Shown here: positions 21,445 to 34,100 of the stretch, in pieces | Position numbering within the stretch: position 1 is the first letter of the stretch | Layout of the letters: the number at the start of each line of letters is the position of its first letter | From: Aureobasidium sp. EXF-3400 | Taxonomy: Eukaryota; Ascomycota; Dothideomycetes; Dothideales; Saccotheciaceae | DNA length: 64,000 bases | Direction of reading: 5' to 3' | Assembly (NCBI GenBank): GCA_024195585.1 | Contig: SWBL01000049.1 | Location: 62,001 to 126,000, forward strand | The notes under the pieces: model-generated | What the model was told of the DNA's origin: nothing | Databases searched by the model: none | Seen by the model: the letters and a program-made list of their open reading frames with translations, nothing else | Made by a program: the position numbers and the translations under genes

Positions 21445-21915
21445 ATGACTCTCCGTCGCATAACCCAAGAACTCACCAACCTCCGCAACGACCCCCATCC
21501 AACAATCTCCGCCACCCCTATCACCGACAAAAATCTCCACCACTGGACTGCCACCATCACCGGACCTGCAGGCAGTCCATACGCAAACACAACCTTCTCA
21601 CTCAACATCTTTCTACCAGAAACCTATCCTCGCATACCTCCAAAAGTAGTTTTCCACACCCCAATATTCCATCCAAATGTTTCCAACAGAGGAGAAGTTA
21701 AAATGCCAGAGTTTGAGGCTGAGCAATGGAGTCCGGTGATTACAATCAGGACGTTGTTGATTTCTGTGCAAGCTATGCTTTCGGATGTGAATTTAGAGGA
21801 TGGGTGTGTGGGTAATGAGGAAGCTGCGAGGTTGTGGAGGAAGGATGTTGGGGAGTTTGAGATAAAGGCAAGGCAGTGGATCATGTTGCAGGAGACTGAG
21901 GGAAGGGCAGGATAG
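21445..21915 (+). CDS. Ubiquitin-conjugating enzyme (E2) fold, catalytic Cys replaced by Lys
   Basis: 156 aa, single exon. The start MTLRRITQELTNLRNDP matches the N-terminal helix of UBC4/5-type E2s, so I place it at 21445 rather than at the ATG 24 nt upstream. Standard E2 landmarks follow: GPAGSPYANTTFSLNIFLPETYP, PP.V.F.TPIFHPNV, WSPVITIRTLL.S.QAML.D and a C-terminal KARQWI helix. In the active-site loop, G-x-I/V-C is replaced by G-E-V-K, putting Lys86 where the thioester cysteine should be. The HPN motif is kept. It should therefore be unable to form a ubiquitin thioester and may act as a UEV-like pseudoenzyme, or be a decaying paralogue. It converges with midasin (about 200 bp between 3' ends). 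Confidence 0.8.
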   Translation: MTLRRITQELTNLRNDPHPTISATPITDKNLHHWTATITGPAGSPYANTTFSLNIFLPETYPRIPPKVVFHTPIFHPNVSNRGEVKMPEFEAEQWSPVITIRTLLISVQAMLSDVNLEDGCVGNEEAARLWRKDVGEFEIKARQWIMLQETEGRAG

Positions 21916-22113
21916 GTAGATCGGGTTTACTGGACTACTACAAATCTCACAGCACCACAACGAGAAGACACAAAACATATTCAAAAAAATCAATCAACTT
22001 TTCCTTTCCTAAAACCTATAGCACCACAAAGACTAAAATGCAAACTCCTGAAACCAAAAACAACTTTTATTTCTCCACCTCTTCACCTCTTACACCTTCC
22101 ATCCTTCCTTTCT

Positions 22114-25100
22114 CTATCCCTGCGTCTCAACAACCTCAGCAAACCACTGCCTCAACGCTCCAGCCAAAACCCCAGGCAACTCCCTAACATCCCTTACAAC
22201 CAAATAATATCCGAATGGGAACGAATCCAAATACTTAACAGTCCTAACACTCATCTCTCCAGTATTAGGATCTTTGACGAATTCTGCAGTTTGCAGGTCT
22301 AGGATACTCGAGGGTTTCTTTTTCTTTGCTTCTGTGCCTGTAGTTGTACCTTGGGCTGCATCGGTGGCAGTGGCAGGAGTAGCGGTGCCAGAAACAGCAG
22401 TAGAAGGTGCGGCTGAGAAAGAAGGAGTAGTGGCGGTGGCATCGACGATGACAAACACCATCATAATCCTCTCTTCATGAGCTTGTCTGACCAACGAGCG
22501 AATGCCGTTGTGATCTTCACAAACACCATCACTAACGATCAACTGCAACTGCCACAACTCGGAGCTCGCACCTTGAGCTCTGAGTCTCGCAGCTCTGAAC
22601 AGCTCCAATGACTCAGCAACAAGGGTCTTAACATTCGTCCTCGTTTGTTCAAAGTTAAATCCTCGAATCACATTCGCACCAGCTTCAGCTGTGAACGGAG
22701 TTTCAAAGGGCAACTTGACACTAACTCCCTCGCCAAAGCCGAGGATGCAGAGTTCACCGGCTTCGAGGATGGACAGGGCACGAGCGAGTAAAGCCATGGT
22801 GTCGAAAGCGAGGGTTTGGGCGCCGCCTTCAGACATAGATTGAGAGTCGTCGATGGCGAGCATGATTTGATATTGGCGTTTTGAGGGCACGGAGCGGCGC
22901 ATCCAGATTTTGTCGCGGCGGTAGGAGGAGGCGATGTAAGGGATGATGCGCTTGATGTTGAGGCGTTTACCAGTACGGTAGTCGCCGCGCATTTTGGTGG
23001 CGTGCGTGGGTGTGAGGAGGAGACGGAGGTGCTCGGCTAGCAGCAGAGACAAGTTGCGAGTGGAGGACTCGTGGGTGTTGTAAAGTGCTCTGGCGTCGTC
23101 GAGAGAGAGGGAAGGAAGATCGGACATGGACGAGATGTGAGCGGACTCTAGTTGATGATCAACTTCCTCAATCGAGTCGTCGTTGTCTTCTTGAGCTTCG
23201 GGCCCGTCTTGATCAAGGGCATCATCGTGAGATTGAGCCTCACCGACGAAGGCGTTGGGGATATTGTCAGCGCCGCCTTCGAGGTTCTGCTTATCGTCGT
23301 CTGCCTCGCGATCGCCCATCTCCACATCCTCGTCTGGACGGTAGGCTTCACCTTCTTCTTCTTCATCTTCGGGCATGAAATCCTCTCTCTGTTCCTTGTC
23401 GTTGGTCGAGACACCAGCCTCTTCATCAATAGCCTTAGCTTGATCCTCGTTAGCGGCACCAAGAGCCTGAGCATCAGACTCCTCAGCTTCATTCTGCAAA
23501 TGCTCGAACTCAGCATCGTTCATGTCGACATCAGCAGGAGGCTGTTCTTTGCGTTCCTCCTTGTCGGCTTGAGCGTCTTGGATCTGCTTCTGCTGCTTGT
23601 ACCATTTCTCGAGTGCATCGCCAATCTTCTTGTACGGCATGGATTCCTGCTTGTCTTCGGTCTTTTCCTCGTTGGCGGCAGCAGCAGAGTTCTCAGCGAC
23701 GCCTCGTTCGCCCTCGGCACCGGCTTGTTGTTGCTGTTCTTGCTGGGCGCCTTGCTCGCCAGACTCGCGTTGAGCGGCACCTGCATCGTTTTCCTTGCTA
23801 TCGTCTTGAGGTTGCTCGTCATCGAGACCAGCACCTTGGGCTTCGCTGGGTGCAATCTCATCGGCGGCATTGGTGTCGTCCTTACGGTTGTCTTGGAGCA
23901 TGTCTTGATCCTCTGGAGCTTCTTCTTCCTCCTCAGGCTTCTCGGCGTCTTCACCGACATCGTTAGTCTTGTCTTGACCATCCTCATCGGCATTTTCGTC
24001 GGCTTCGTCCTGTTGAGCATCGAGGTCGGCAGGGATCTCGTCTTCAGGTGAGACATCTTCCTCTTTGCTTGGGTCGTCGATTTCGCCTTCTTGTTCGCCT
24101 TCTGGTTGAGGCAGGTCCTCGTCCATGGGATCAATATCACCCATATCTTCCATACCAGACTCATCGCCATCTTCAGACTTGCCGTCCATATCGATATCAT
24201 CAGGCAGGTCAAGGTTATCCTGTTCCTCCAAGTGAGGATCGGTTTTCTCAGTTTCGTCAGGAGGACCAGTCTCAGTCTCATCAGCACCCTGCTGTTCACC
24301 TTCATCCTCCTCTTCCTCGGCATCATCATCATTCTCCTTCTTCTCTTTTTCATCCTTCTCTTCGCCATCGGCAGCAGTCATCTCATTCTGATCTTCAGTG
24401 CCGGTGTTATTATCACCTTCTTTGTCCTTGTTGTCTTCGTCTTTACCGCCATCATCCCACATCTTTTCATCGACGGTAGAGGGACCAAGGTCATCGACAT
24501 CGCCGACTTCATCTTCCATCTCATCTTCACCTTCGTCTTCCTTGTCGCTTCCTTCTTCGTCATCCTTTTCTTCTGCATCTCCCATTTGACCTTCCATCTC
24601 TTGATCGCCCATGTCGACAGCATCTTTCTCGTCTTCAATCTCATCCTTGTCGTCGCGGTCGTCCTTTTCTTGAGCAAGTTCGCCCAGGTCCTCATCGTCT
24701 TCAATATCCTTCGAGATATCCTCAGCACCTTCTCCAGAACCGAGACCAGTGCCGCCTTCAAGCTTATCGTCGCCCTTGTTTTGATCATTCGACTTCTCAG
24801 GAGGCGTACAGAAGCCCTCCTTAGAGAGTTGAACAAAAATCTTTGCAAGACGGAAAGACATCTGGCCGAGAGCTGCGTGAAGGTTCTCGAGGCGAGAAGA
24901 TAGGTATAACGCGAGGTTGTTGTACTGAGCGATGAAAGGAACGAAAGAGTGGACGACTGCAGCTGCAACATCAAGATTGGTATCAAGTTGAGGCACCTGC
25001 AACATAAGCTCTTGCATGCGAGTAGTGACGTGAGGAAGACGAAGAGTCTTGGCAGCAAGAGACAGGTTCTGACTCTCATGAAGGACCCAGCTGGGATCCT

Positions 25101-28100
25101 CAGCAGATACAGGAAGCTGACTGAGTGGTTTCTCAAGGTCCTGAACAGATCCCAAAATGGAGTCGACTAGATCACAGGCCGACTGGCCAAACTCGTCGAT
25201 CTTGATAGAAGTCTTGCGCGAAATCTTCTTTGACTTTGAAGTGCTGTCAGTGGCGGACGCCCAGAGCTGAAGCTGTCTGAGAGTAGCTCCAAGGTAAGGG
25301 TGTTGCTCGATGCAAACGGTGAGCTCATTGTGCAGCTCTTGTAGAGCGACCTTGCTTTCCGCAATAACCTTAGTATGTTGATCACTGGTAATGCCAGCAG
25401 GAAGTGTAGCAAGGCTCTGCCATTGTGTCTTGAAAGTTTCAAACTTCACAGCCCACTGATCCAAAGTCTTGACAACATCGTTGCAGTCAAGCTTACCAAG
25501 CTCAGCCTGGGAAGCGACAATTCGCGCAGCAGACTTGATCATGACAGGCAAACAAGCAATAGCAGTGACAACATCGTAGCTCTGCTTCTTCTTAGCACTA
25601 AGCTCGAGCTTGCCATTGCCCCAGAGATGCTCAGCCTGAGTAAGCAGAGTCTCCAAAGTCTTTCGACCTTCAACAACAGATCCGAGAACATTTCTCTGTT
25701 GAATGAGAACCTGCAGCATACTTTCGCAGAGTGCTACAGATCTTGCAATCTCAGCACCAGTCAGGTCATCATTGTGTTCTCTGGCAGCCTCTCTGACCAA
25801 AGGCATGAGATATAGCAAACGATGCAGATAATTCTCCGCCAGATCCTTGTCCATGACAGGAATGGCAGCCAATACGGCTTGCAAAGAGTCTTGTCTAGCC
25901 AGCACATCACTTGTCATATTGCTCTTGAAGCCCATGTTTCTGAGCTCCTTGAGTACATCGGCGAAGAGCTTGCGCTTGCGGTTCTTGAGATGCTTGACAG
26001 TCTCTGTATTATCCTCTGTCAAGGTTGTGGGCGTGGCTTTGCGAAGCTGTGCAGCAATCGATTCGGTGTCAGAAAGCCATGTGTTGATCTCCGAAGCACA
26101 ATCAATATGCTCAGACTTGATAGCACCCTTGGATTGCATGACTGTCAAGGTGGTAGCAGTATTCTTGAAACGAGCAGGTCGTTCATTCCACTTAGGCACC
26201 ACTTCAGTGCAAACAGCCGATGCCTTAGGGTCAACTGGAACTTCGGTCTTGCGAAGACCAGCAGCGGTAGGTGTCTCTGAGAAGGCGATATCAGGCAATC
26301 CTGCTGAAACAATGCTCTGGGCGGGCTGGGAAAGAAGATTCCTAAACTTGCGAACGACTCTGTAGAGCTTGGTATGAGATGCTTTGGCGCTCTGTCTCAA
26401 TGCATTGATGTTGGTGTCTTTCCAGCTGGCAAGTTGGATCAGGTTCTTGACGTCCTTCTCAAGCTTCTGTCTGCCAGTATCCAAAGCTTGTTGAACCAAA
26501 GGCTCATAACGTGCCATGTAGGCGATGAAGTTTGCCAGAGCGTTGTGTACAATGCTCAAAGGAGGGAAGATTTCTGCGCGGCTCTTGATGTACTCGCGGA
26601 AGTTACTCAACATGCTCAGACGAGCGCTGAATTGACCGAGACCGGTAGACGTGAAGAAGCCATACAGTGTCTTGATGAGCTCGGTAACGTGGTTTCTCAT
26701 CTCAGTCTCGGTTTCGCCGATAGACAAAGGCACGACGACGATGTTCTCGTAGGCAATGTAGAACCAGCTCTTCGCATCCTCGTTGCACTTGATGATTTCC
26801 ATATCGAGCAGTCTTGACCAAGTGGACAACTCAAGTTGTCTCCAGCTGACAATGAGAGCGGTGATGCTGTCATAGAGCGCAGCAGCACTGTACTCTCTGC
26901 TGGCAACAACTTGCCACTCGTGGATGTAAGAGTGTAGTTTCTCAACCTTGAGCATGATCTTGGCGACAGGATCGGTGTGGGCAAACTCAAGAAGTTCGTC
27001 GCAAACGCGCAACACATCAGCAAGCGTAGCATGTTCGGGCCACACTTGCTGAACCTCTGTAAATCTAGCTTGTACCTTCCTGATCAATGCAATAAGCTTG
27101 TCGGCCTCAGCGAGGTTGGACTCAGTGTAGATGTTGTACAAGTTCTTCTTGAACCCAGAGCCGTTCAGCATCTGAGTCTTTTCTTGCAGGATAAGGACAA
27201 GCAGAGGGGTGAGAACACCACTCGATCCATCAACACTCTCGATCGTCTGTTCGTAAGACTGTTTGCCAAGCAGAGCTGCTGATTTTTTGACAAGTGCGAG
27301 CAGATCGTCCTCGTTAGCATCGCCCTTCTTGTAGATCTCGGCCAGAACAGTAGCAAGACCTGGGGCCAGAGCCTGCATCTTCTGTGGTGCACTCGACTTG
27401 CTCTTGGTCTCAGCACCGTCCACAGTATCGTACTCAGGGAAGAGCTCTTCCAATTCTGCTTGGTCGGCTTCCTCTTCTGCTTCTTCGTCACCACGGTGAG
27501 TGTACAGACTGTGGTCGGCGGCATTTTGCTGCTGGTTGTTCTGCAGCTCAGTGTGCCACTGTTCATACATAGAGTCGAAGATATCAAAGACAGCGTCCCA
27601 GGTCGAGAGTGGAGTCTCTGGCATGATGCGACTCATGGTAGCAAAGGAGTTCAAAGCATGCATCCTGACGTTGTTGTGGTGAGGCGATGCCATGACACCA
27701 GTGATGGCAGTAGCCTTCTGAACATAGTTGGGCAGCGCGCCGGTAAGAGGCGAGAAGTGCTTGATGTCGACCGTGTTATTCATCTTGACATCATCCTCGG
27801 GGACGAGGTTTGCGAGTGCGAAACCGACTTCGAGACAGTGCAGGAAGCCCATGACAGGTCCAGTGATGTCAGCATAGGCGCGGTAACCATCACTCAGACG
27901 AGCCTTGACCTGTCTGACGTTTTGACGCAGAACAGCATCTTTGGCAAAGCCTACAAGCATATCCTCGGGAGCATTGTAAAGAGGAGCCAGTGCTCTTTGT
28001 AGGGCGTTCAATTCACCTTGTAGCTTGGTGATCTCTGATACGGACGGTCTGGCAATGTCCTGAACACTGGGCTCCTGACCAAGATCGGTGATATCCTGCT

Positions 28101-31100
28101 GGACCAGAGCGGTACGTAGTGAAGAGTAAAGGCCAGTCGCATCAGCGAAATGCTGTAAGGCAGCGAGCTTGTTTTGCAAGTCTGCGAACGTCTTGCGGAA
28201 GATTTGTCTGTCGAGCATGGGGCGTAGCGCGGGATCGGAAGGCTTGCTGGTGATGTAGAGCGACATGCATCCCAGAGCAAATCTCAACCAGGCTCTGGCT
28301 GAAATAGCTGGGTCTGTGGAACGTTCTGCAGAAGCATTGACAAGGTAGCCGACCAGAGGATCGAGGTAAAGCTTGCAAATACCAGCAGCATCCTGTGCTG
28401 TTGCCATAGAAGGAGCAGCAATTACCTTACCCGAGCTGAAAGCTTCAGAAGCCCAATCGATCCATGGTTGCCAATCAGCTTGTCTAATGTCCTTTGCGCG
28501 AGAGACCTCGCGTAACGAACGCAGGAGTACATCTGCCAGAACTGCAAGATGACCATCCAAGACGTGAATGTAGTTGGCCTCCAGATCATGAGTGTTGCTT
28601 GTGATGATCTGGCCCATGATCTGAGCCTCGGTTCTGAGCAAGTCTAATTTGCTCAAAGGCACTTCGTCAATGTGGTCCAGACCAGCAAGGACGTGTTGAT
28701 GGAGATTGGTCTCCAGGGCCAGCGGCTTCTGCTCGTCGCTGTAGAATCCAACATGCTTGCCGACCGGCTCAAAGATGTCGCCCTGCTGTGCAGAGATGGA
28801 CTTGGTGGGTCTGTAAGCGAGGAAGTTGACGCGCTGCAACTGTGTCTGCAACTGCTCGCTCAGCTTCTTGCCAGCGAATGCGCCAAAGATTCCTGACTGA
28901 GGGTATTGAGACATGTCTTTGCCGTACAGAAGATCGAATGTCTGAGCAATACCTTCAAACTGCTGTTTGAAGTGAGGTAGGACATGTGCAATCTCGGTCT
29001 CCTCGGTGCTGAATGCAGACATAGCTTCCTTGAGACTAGCGATAAGAGCAGGTGCTTCTTCGGAGCCGTCCAAAACAAGAGCCAGAGCTTTGCCAAATGC
29101 TTGCTGCAGTTGCAGAAGCTGATCAATGGGAGCATCAAGTCTTCTCGCAAAGATGTCGAATCTGTCTGCCATAGCTTCGAGTCCAATGATGTCTTGGAGT
29201 TGCTGGAAGGTACGTGCCGTCTTTGGTCTCATGACCGTCCACAGAGCAGTCATCGAAGCTCCCTTGTTGTCTGGAGAGAATGCTCGGTCCAAAGGCAAAA
29301 CAAAGTAAGAGCTGAAACGTTCAGCAGCTTGGGTACCTTCTGGAACAAAGCGGGCGGCGAACTCAATGCCATGGCTTTGTTCGAGACGGATACCGATCTC
29401 GATGTATGCCTTGAACACTGCCTCCTCGACATCGACGGAGTCGACCAGATTGAAGAATTCCCACCAATATCTTCTCCACGGCTTGAAAGTGTCTACGGGG
29501 TATTGTCCAACAAGCTGTCCTTGTTGCTTCGCAGACACGGCGGTATCGATGAACCTCGACCAAACCTCCACAGCACCAGTAAGAAGGCCAAACACGTTAC
29601 TGGTGAAGTGCTTTTGCTTTGGACCTTGGCCGAGGAGAGATCGGTGGAGTCTTGTCTGCTCACGCTTAGGCACGTCACGATTTCTGACGTCGTCGAGTGC
29701 GATTTGCATAGAGCTGATATCCCACTCCAGTTCATAGAGAGCAGCGGCCCACTCAGTCGGCTCGAGATTGCAACGAGCAAGTGCGACGTTGTTGAGTGGG
29801 TGGAACGGCTGAATACCGGAATCAGTAATGTCAGGCATGACTTGCTGATTGACATCTTGAGAAGAGTGCAAAGTCTTGAACTTGAACTGGACATTCTTGC
29901 TGGTTTCAAGCACATTGCTCGGGGTCTGATAGAGTCCAGAATCCAAACCAGCCATGAAGTTAGACAGGATAGGGGTGTCTTGGTATGACAAGCTCTCCAT
30001 GACAGTTCGTGCAATGTGAGGGGTCAAGGCGCTCTCGAGATCGATGTTTTCGAGAACCTCTGTGTTGCGGAATCTGTGAAGACTGGACTCGGATGAGAAC
30101 TCCAAGCTTGACGAGTGCTCTGAGCTTGCAGCAGGTGACAAGAGGAACAACTCGACAGCTCTGTTGCGCAATGCTCTGGACAGCTCACCATATCTGGGGT
30201 CCATGGTGAAGAAAATCCTGAAGTTGGGGTGAGGTACAATGACGCGAGCTTGTCCAGTAGCATCAGTGTTCTCGTTGATGATGAGTGTGCCGTTCGGCTC
30301 AAGTAGAGAGTTGAGTCTGTCTAAGACGGCGGGACTGCAAAGGTTGGCATTGTCCAACACCAGCCACTCTCCACGCTCCAATGCTTGTACAAGCATACCG
30401 TCCATCCACTCGAATTGAGCTCGACTGATGGCGGTAGGCTTGGAAATCAAGGCGTTGACTTGCTCGAGCAAGGATTCTGCCTCGGGGACATCGATCATGA
30501 AAGTGCTTGACGACAAAGAACCAGATGATTGGGCAACTGTGATGAAATTCTGGAGCAGGTGAGCAACCTCAAGAGTGACCTCGTTACGGCCTGTGGTGAC
30601 GAGACTTGTGTCTGCTCTAGATGCCAACTGCTGGAGACGTTGCAGTGCCTCGAGCGCAGATTTGTTTGCATCCAAGGTCAAACAATGGACAGTCTGCAAG
30701 GCGGCGAAAGTGCGAAGCTTCTCCAGGAAAGTGTGGATAGCACGCTGCGGCTCGGATTGTTCGTAACCACCAACCAGGTCCATGGAGTCCACGTCAGCGT
30801 TCATGGAGAAAGTAGTCATGTCAACGCCAAGGACCGCTGCAAGCTTTTCCAGAATAGCAGTCTTGCCTGAACCAGAAGGTCCAACGAGCAGGACTGGCCA
30901 TCTCTTCTGAACAGCGACCATGACTGACTCCAAAACTCGAAGATGGGGTTTGAAGTCAAAGTATTGATGATCAGCACCAACTCTTGCAAGGTGAGCGTTT
31001 CTCTGCAGCATGCCCAAGCCGACCTGGAAATGCTTAGGTCCGATGTTGTGGAACATGCTGTGAGTGACAGGAGCCTCGGGAAGGATGCTCTGGAAAAGTT

Positions 31101-34100
31101 GAGTCACGAGTGCTCTGTCCATAGGAGTACGGAAACGCTGTGAGATGATGGTAGAGAAGAAGTCGTCCACCTCACCTCCTTCCAGCAGACCTTGTTCAGC
31201 TGTGATCAAATTCAGCCAACGCAGGGTGTCACGCAAGTTGAACTCCCAAGGTCCACCAAGAGAGCCAATCCTTCTGCGTTGGGTCTCGATGTCCAGCTGA
31301 TCAATGAAAGAAACAATGGGAGCGATCTTGTCTGCGTCGTAGCTAGCGAATGACTTCTGACAGATAAGAACAAGATCTTCAGGGCTGAAGACGTCTGCGT
31401 AAACGACAGTGAAACGGTTGACGAAAGAGGCAGGCAGACCCTTACGACCGCCACCTTGGTGATGAGGATTCTGTGCAGCGAACAATCTGAAGTCTGGATG
31501 ACGACGGAAAGTCTGATCCAGCTCGGAGATGTAAACCTCACCTCTGTGATCAAGACAAGCGTTCAAACCTTCCAACACAGACTGGGAGGCAAGGTTCATC
31601 TCATCAAGCAATACCCACTCGCCGTTCTTCATGGCTCGCAGGAATGGTGCATCACGCCATGCGAATGTGCCAGCCTCAGCTCCTTCAACGGGAACATCGG
31701 AACCGAAGAGATCCATCAGATCAGTCTGCTCCGACAAGTTGATACGCGTCAATGGCATGCCGATCGCTCCTGCCAAAGCTGTGACCAGGGTGGTCTTTCC
31801 TACACCAGGGTTACCTTCTAGCAGAACAGGCTTGGTGAGTTGGAGGGCACGGATGACACGCATCGCGTTCGACCTGGTGGTCGGTGCCAAGAAGGTAAAC
31901 CCAGGCTCGTTACCCTTGGTGATGACTGGGATAGAGAAAGCACCGAGCTCCAGGGCCTCATCGGTGACCTCGACGTGGATTGGTGTATTGTATACTGCGG
32001 ATGCATCGGCCTTGATGAGCTTGCTCAACTCATCGAGACACTGCGTTCTTTCGTAGTTGACAGTTCCTGGGTTGATTGCGAGAAGCGCAGCAGGGTTGGC
32101 TCCCAGGGTATCTATGTAGACCATAGCAGCACCATGAATAATGGAGAAAACAGGATCGCGATGCGGCTGACGGTTGACGAACTCCACCCAAGCAAGAGTG
32201 TCACGAATGGAGATCGAAGACGCAGCGGAAGTGTTGTATCTCTGGTTGAACCACTGAGCGAACTCGACAAGAACATTTGCATATGCTGCTGCATGGTCCT
32301 TGAGCTTGGAACGGATGATTTGCAAAACGTCCTCAATGTCAGACAACGCGGGCACCCAGATCTCGGTGAAGCGGTTGCGCAGAGCGGGTGACAGTTCTCT
32401 CTTGCCGTAGTCACCACCAGGGTTCATGGTAGCGAAGAATTGGAAACCAGGTTGTGCTTTGACGAAAGAGTCAAGCGATCCCTTCTCAGCGAGGAGCATC
32501 TCTCTGGAGGGCTCGAGCACGCTGTTCAGGCGCTCGAGGACCGAGTCATCTGCGAGCGAAATCTCATCGAGCAGGAAGTATTGACCAGTCTTCATTGCGT
32601 GAACAAGAGAACCGTCGGCCCACTCGAACAGAGCCTCCAAGCGTGGACGATTGGCATCAATGGCTTGGTAGATCTGCGCAGTGTAAGGGTCACTCATGTC
32701 AGCAGTAGCCTTGACCTGATCGTAGATGACAAGTAGCTCATCAATGCTAGATGTAGGTGCAGCTGCCTGGATTTCGGCATGAGGAAGCGATACGAGCATC
32801 TCACGGACTTGTTGCTCAATCGCTGCCCTGTTTCTGAGAGGTCTCTGAGCACCGATCAAGTCACCAGTCTCGGTGTTCTGGTGTGCGTTGACGATGTGAA
32901 GTTCTTTCTGAATCGCATCGGCAAGCATTTGAACAACAGTTGTTTTACCGCAACCAGTCTCACCGACCAGCAAAACTGGTTCATTGTTCTGGAGGGCAGT
33001 TGCAACCAGAACGTACAGTCTGCGCATGGCGTTGGTCCAGACAACACCCTTCGAGCCGGCTTCAGTGAGGTACGACTGCAGCAGAGGAGATTGGACGCCG
33101 TAAAGTGCACTTGTGTCGATCGAGACCTTGGGACCTTTCTGGCCGAGAACCTTCTCAATGACCTTCTTCACAGCCTCACGCTCCTCAGGCTTGCGAACTC
33201 TCTCAGCAAGGAGTAGGAAACCATTGACAGCAAGCTCTTCGATAGTGTCGGCCTTTCTCAAGGCCCATCTGAAGAGGTCACGGAGAGTTGCGAAAGACTT
33301 CGACTCGAACAAGCGGTTCTCCTGGCGCAACACCGAGAGTTCTCTGTAGACACTGACGATGCGCTTGCACCATGTGTCGGGGATCTGTGTGCGGCGCTGA
33401 AGAATGGTATGCAGCTCCTCGACCGGGATATCATCGAAGTGGAGTTCAAGGAAACGGTTACGGAAAGCACGAGAAAGAACCTTACGACCGCCATACAGAC
33501 CAGCAGGATTTTGTGTGGCGAAGAGCATGAAGTTCTCATGCGGACGTACAGTCTCCTGAGTTTCGGGAATGAGCAGCTCTCTGTTGTCATCAAGAAGTCT
33601 GTTCAGCGCTTCCAGGACATCAGTGGGTGCCAAGTTCAATTCGTCGAGCACAATCCAGTGGCCTTCTCTCAAGGCCTTCACCAGAACACCTTCCTGGAAC
33701 TGCAAACGACCATCAGAGCCAGACACATATGTACCCAAGTACTCTTGTAGATCGGTATGTTCGTGATTGTTGATTCTGACAAACTTGTTTCCAGATTTGT
33801 TGGCCAGATACTCAATCATACTGGTCTTTCCGGCAGACGTAGGACCTTGGATCAAGACAGGGAAGCGGCGAGTGAAAGAGGCGCGGATTAGGTTATCAAG
33901 ATTGCGACGGATGAAAGGCGTGATGATGTAGTGTGGTTGGTCATGCACAGTGAAATTACCCTGTCTGAGCCAGTAGGCTCCATCCTTGACATAGGTATGT
34001 CCATCTTGAGGTTCGCGGAAGGGCTTCTTGAGTTCGGCAGCAGCGTTTGCAAGCTTTCCGAACATGTGCTGGTGGATCAGTGGTAAGAGACGGGCTTCTG

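Noticed and set aside
23152..24903. Long hydrophobic plus-strand frames (299 and 270 codons)
   Set aside because: They are the antisense of the Asp/Glu-rich midasin segment. Complementing GAC/GAG/GAT codons gives Leu/Val/Phe/Ile runs that mimic membrane proteins.
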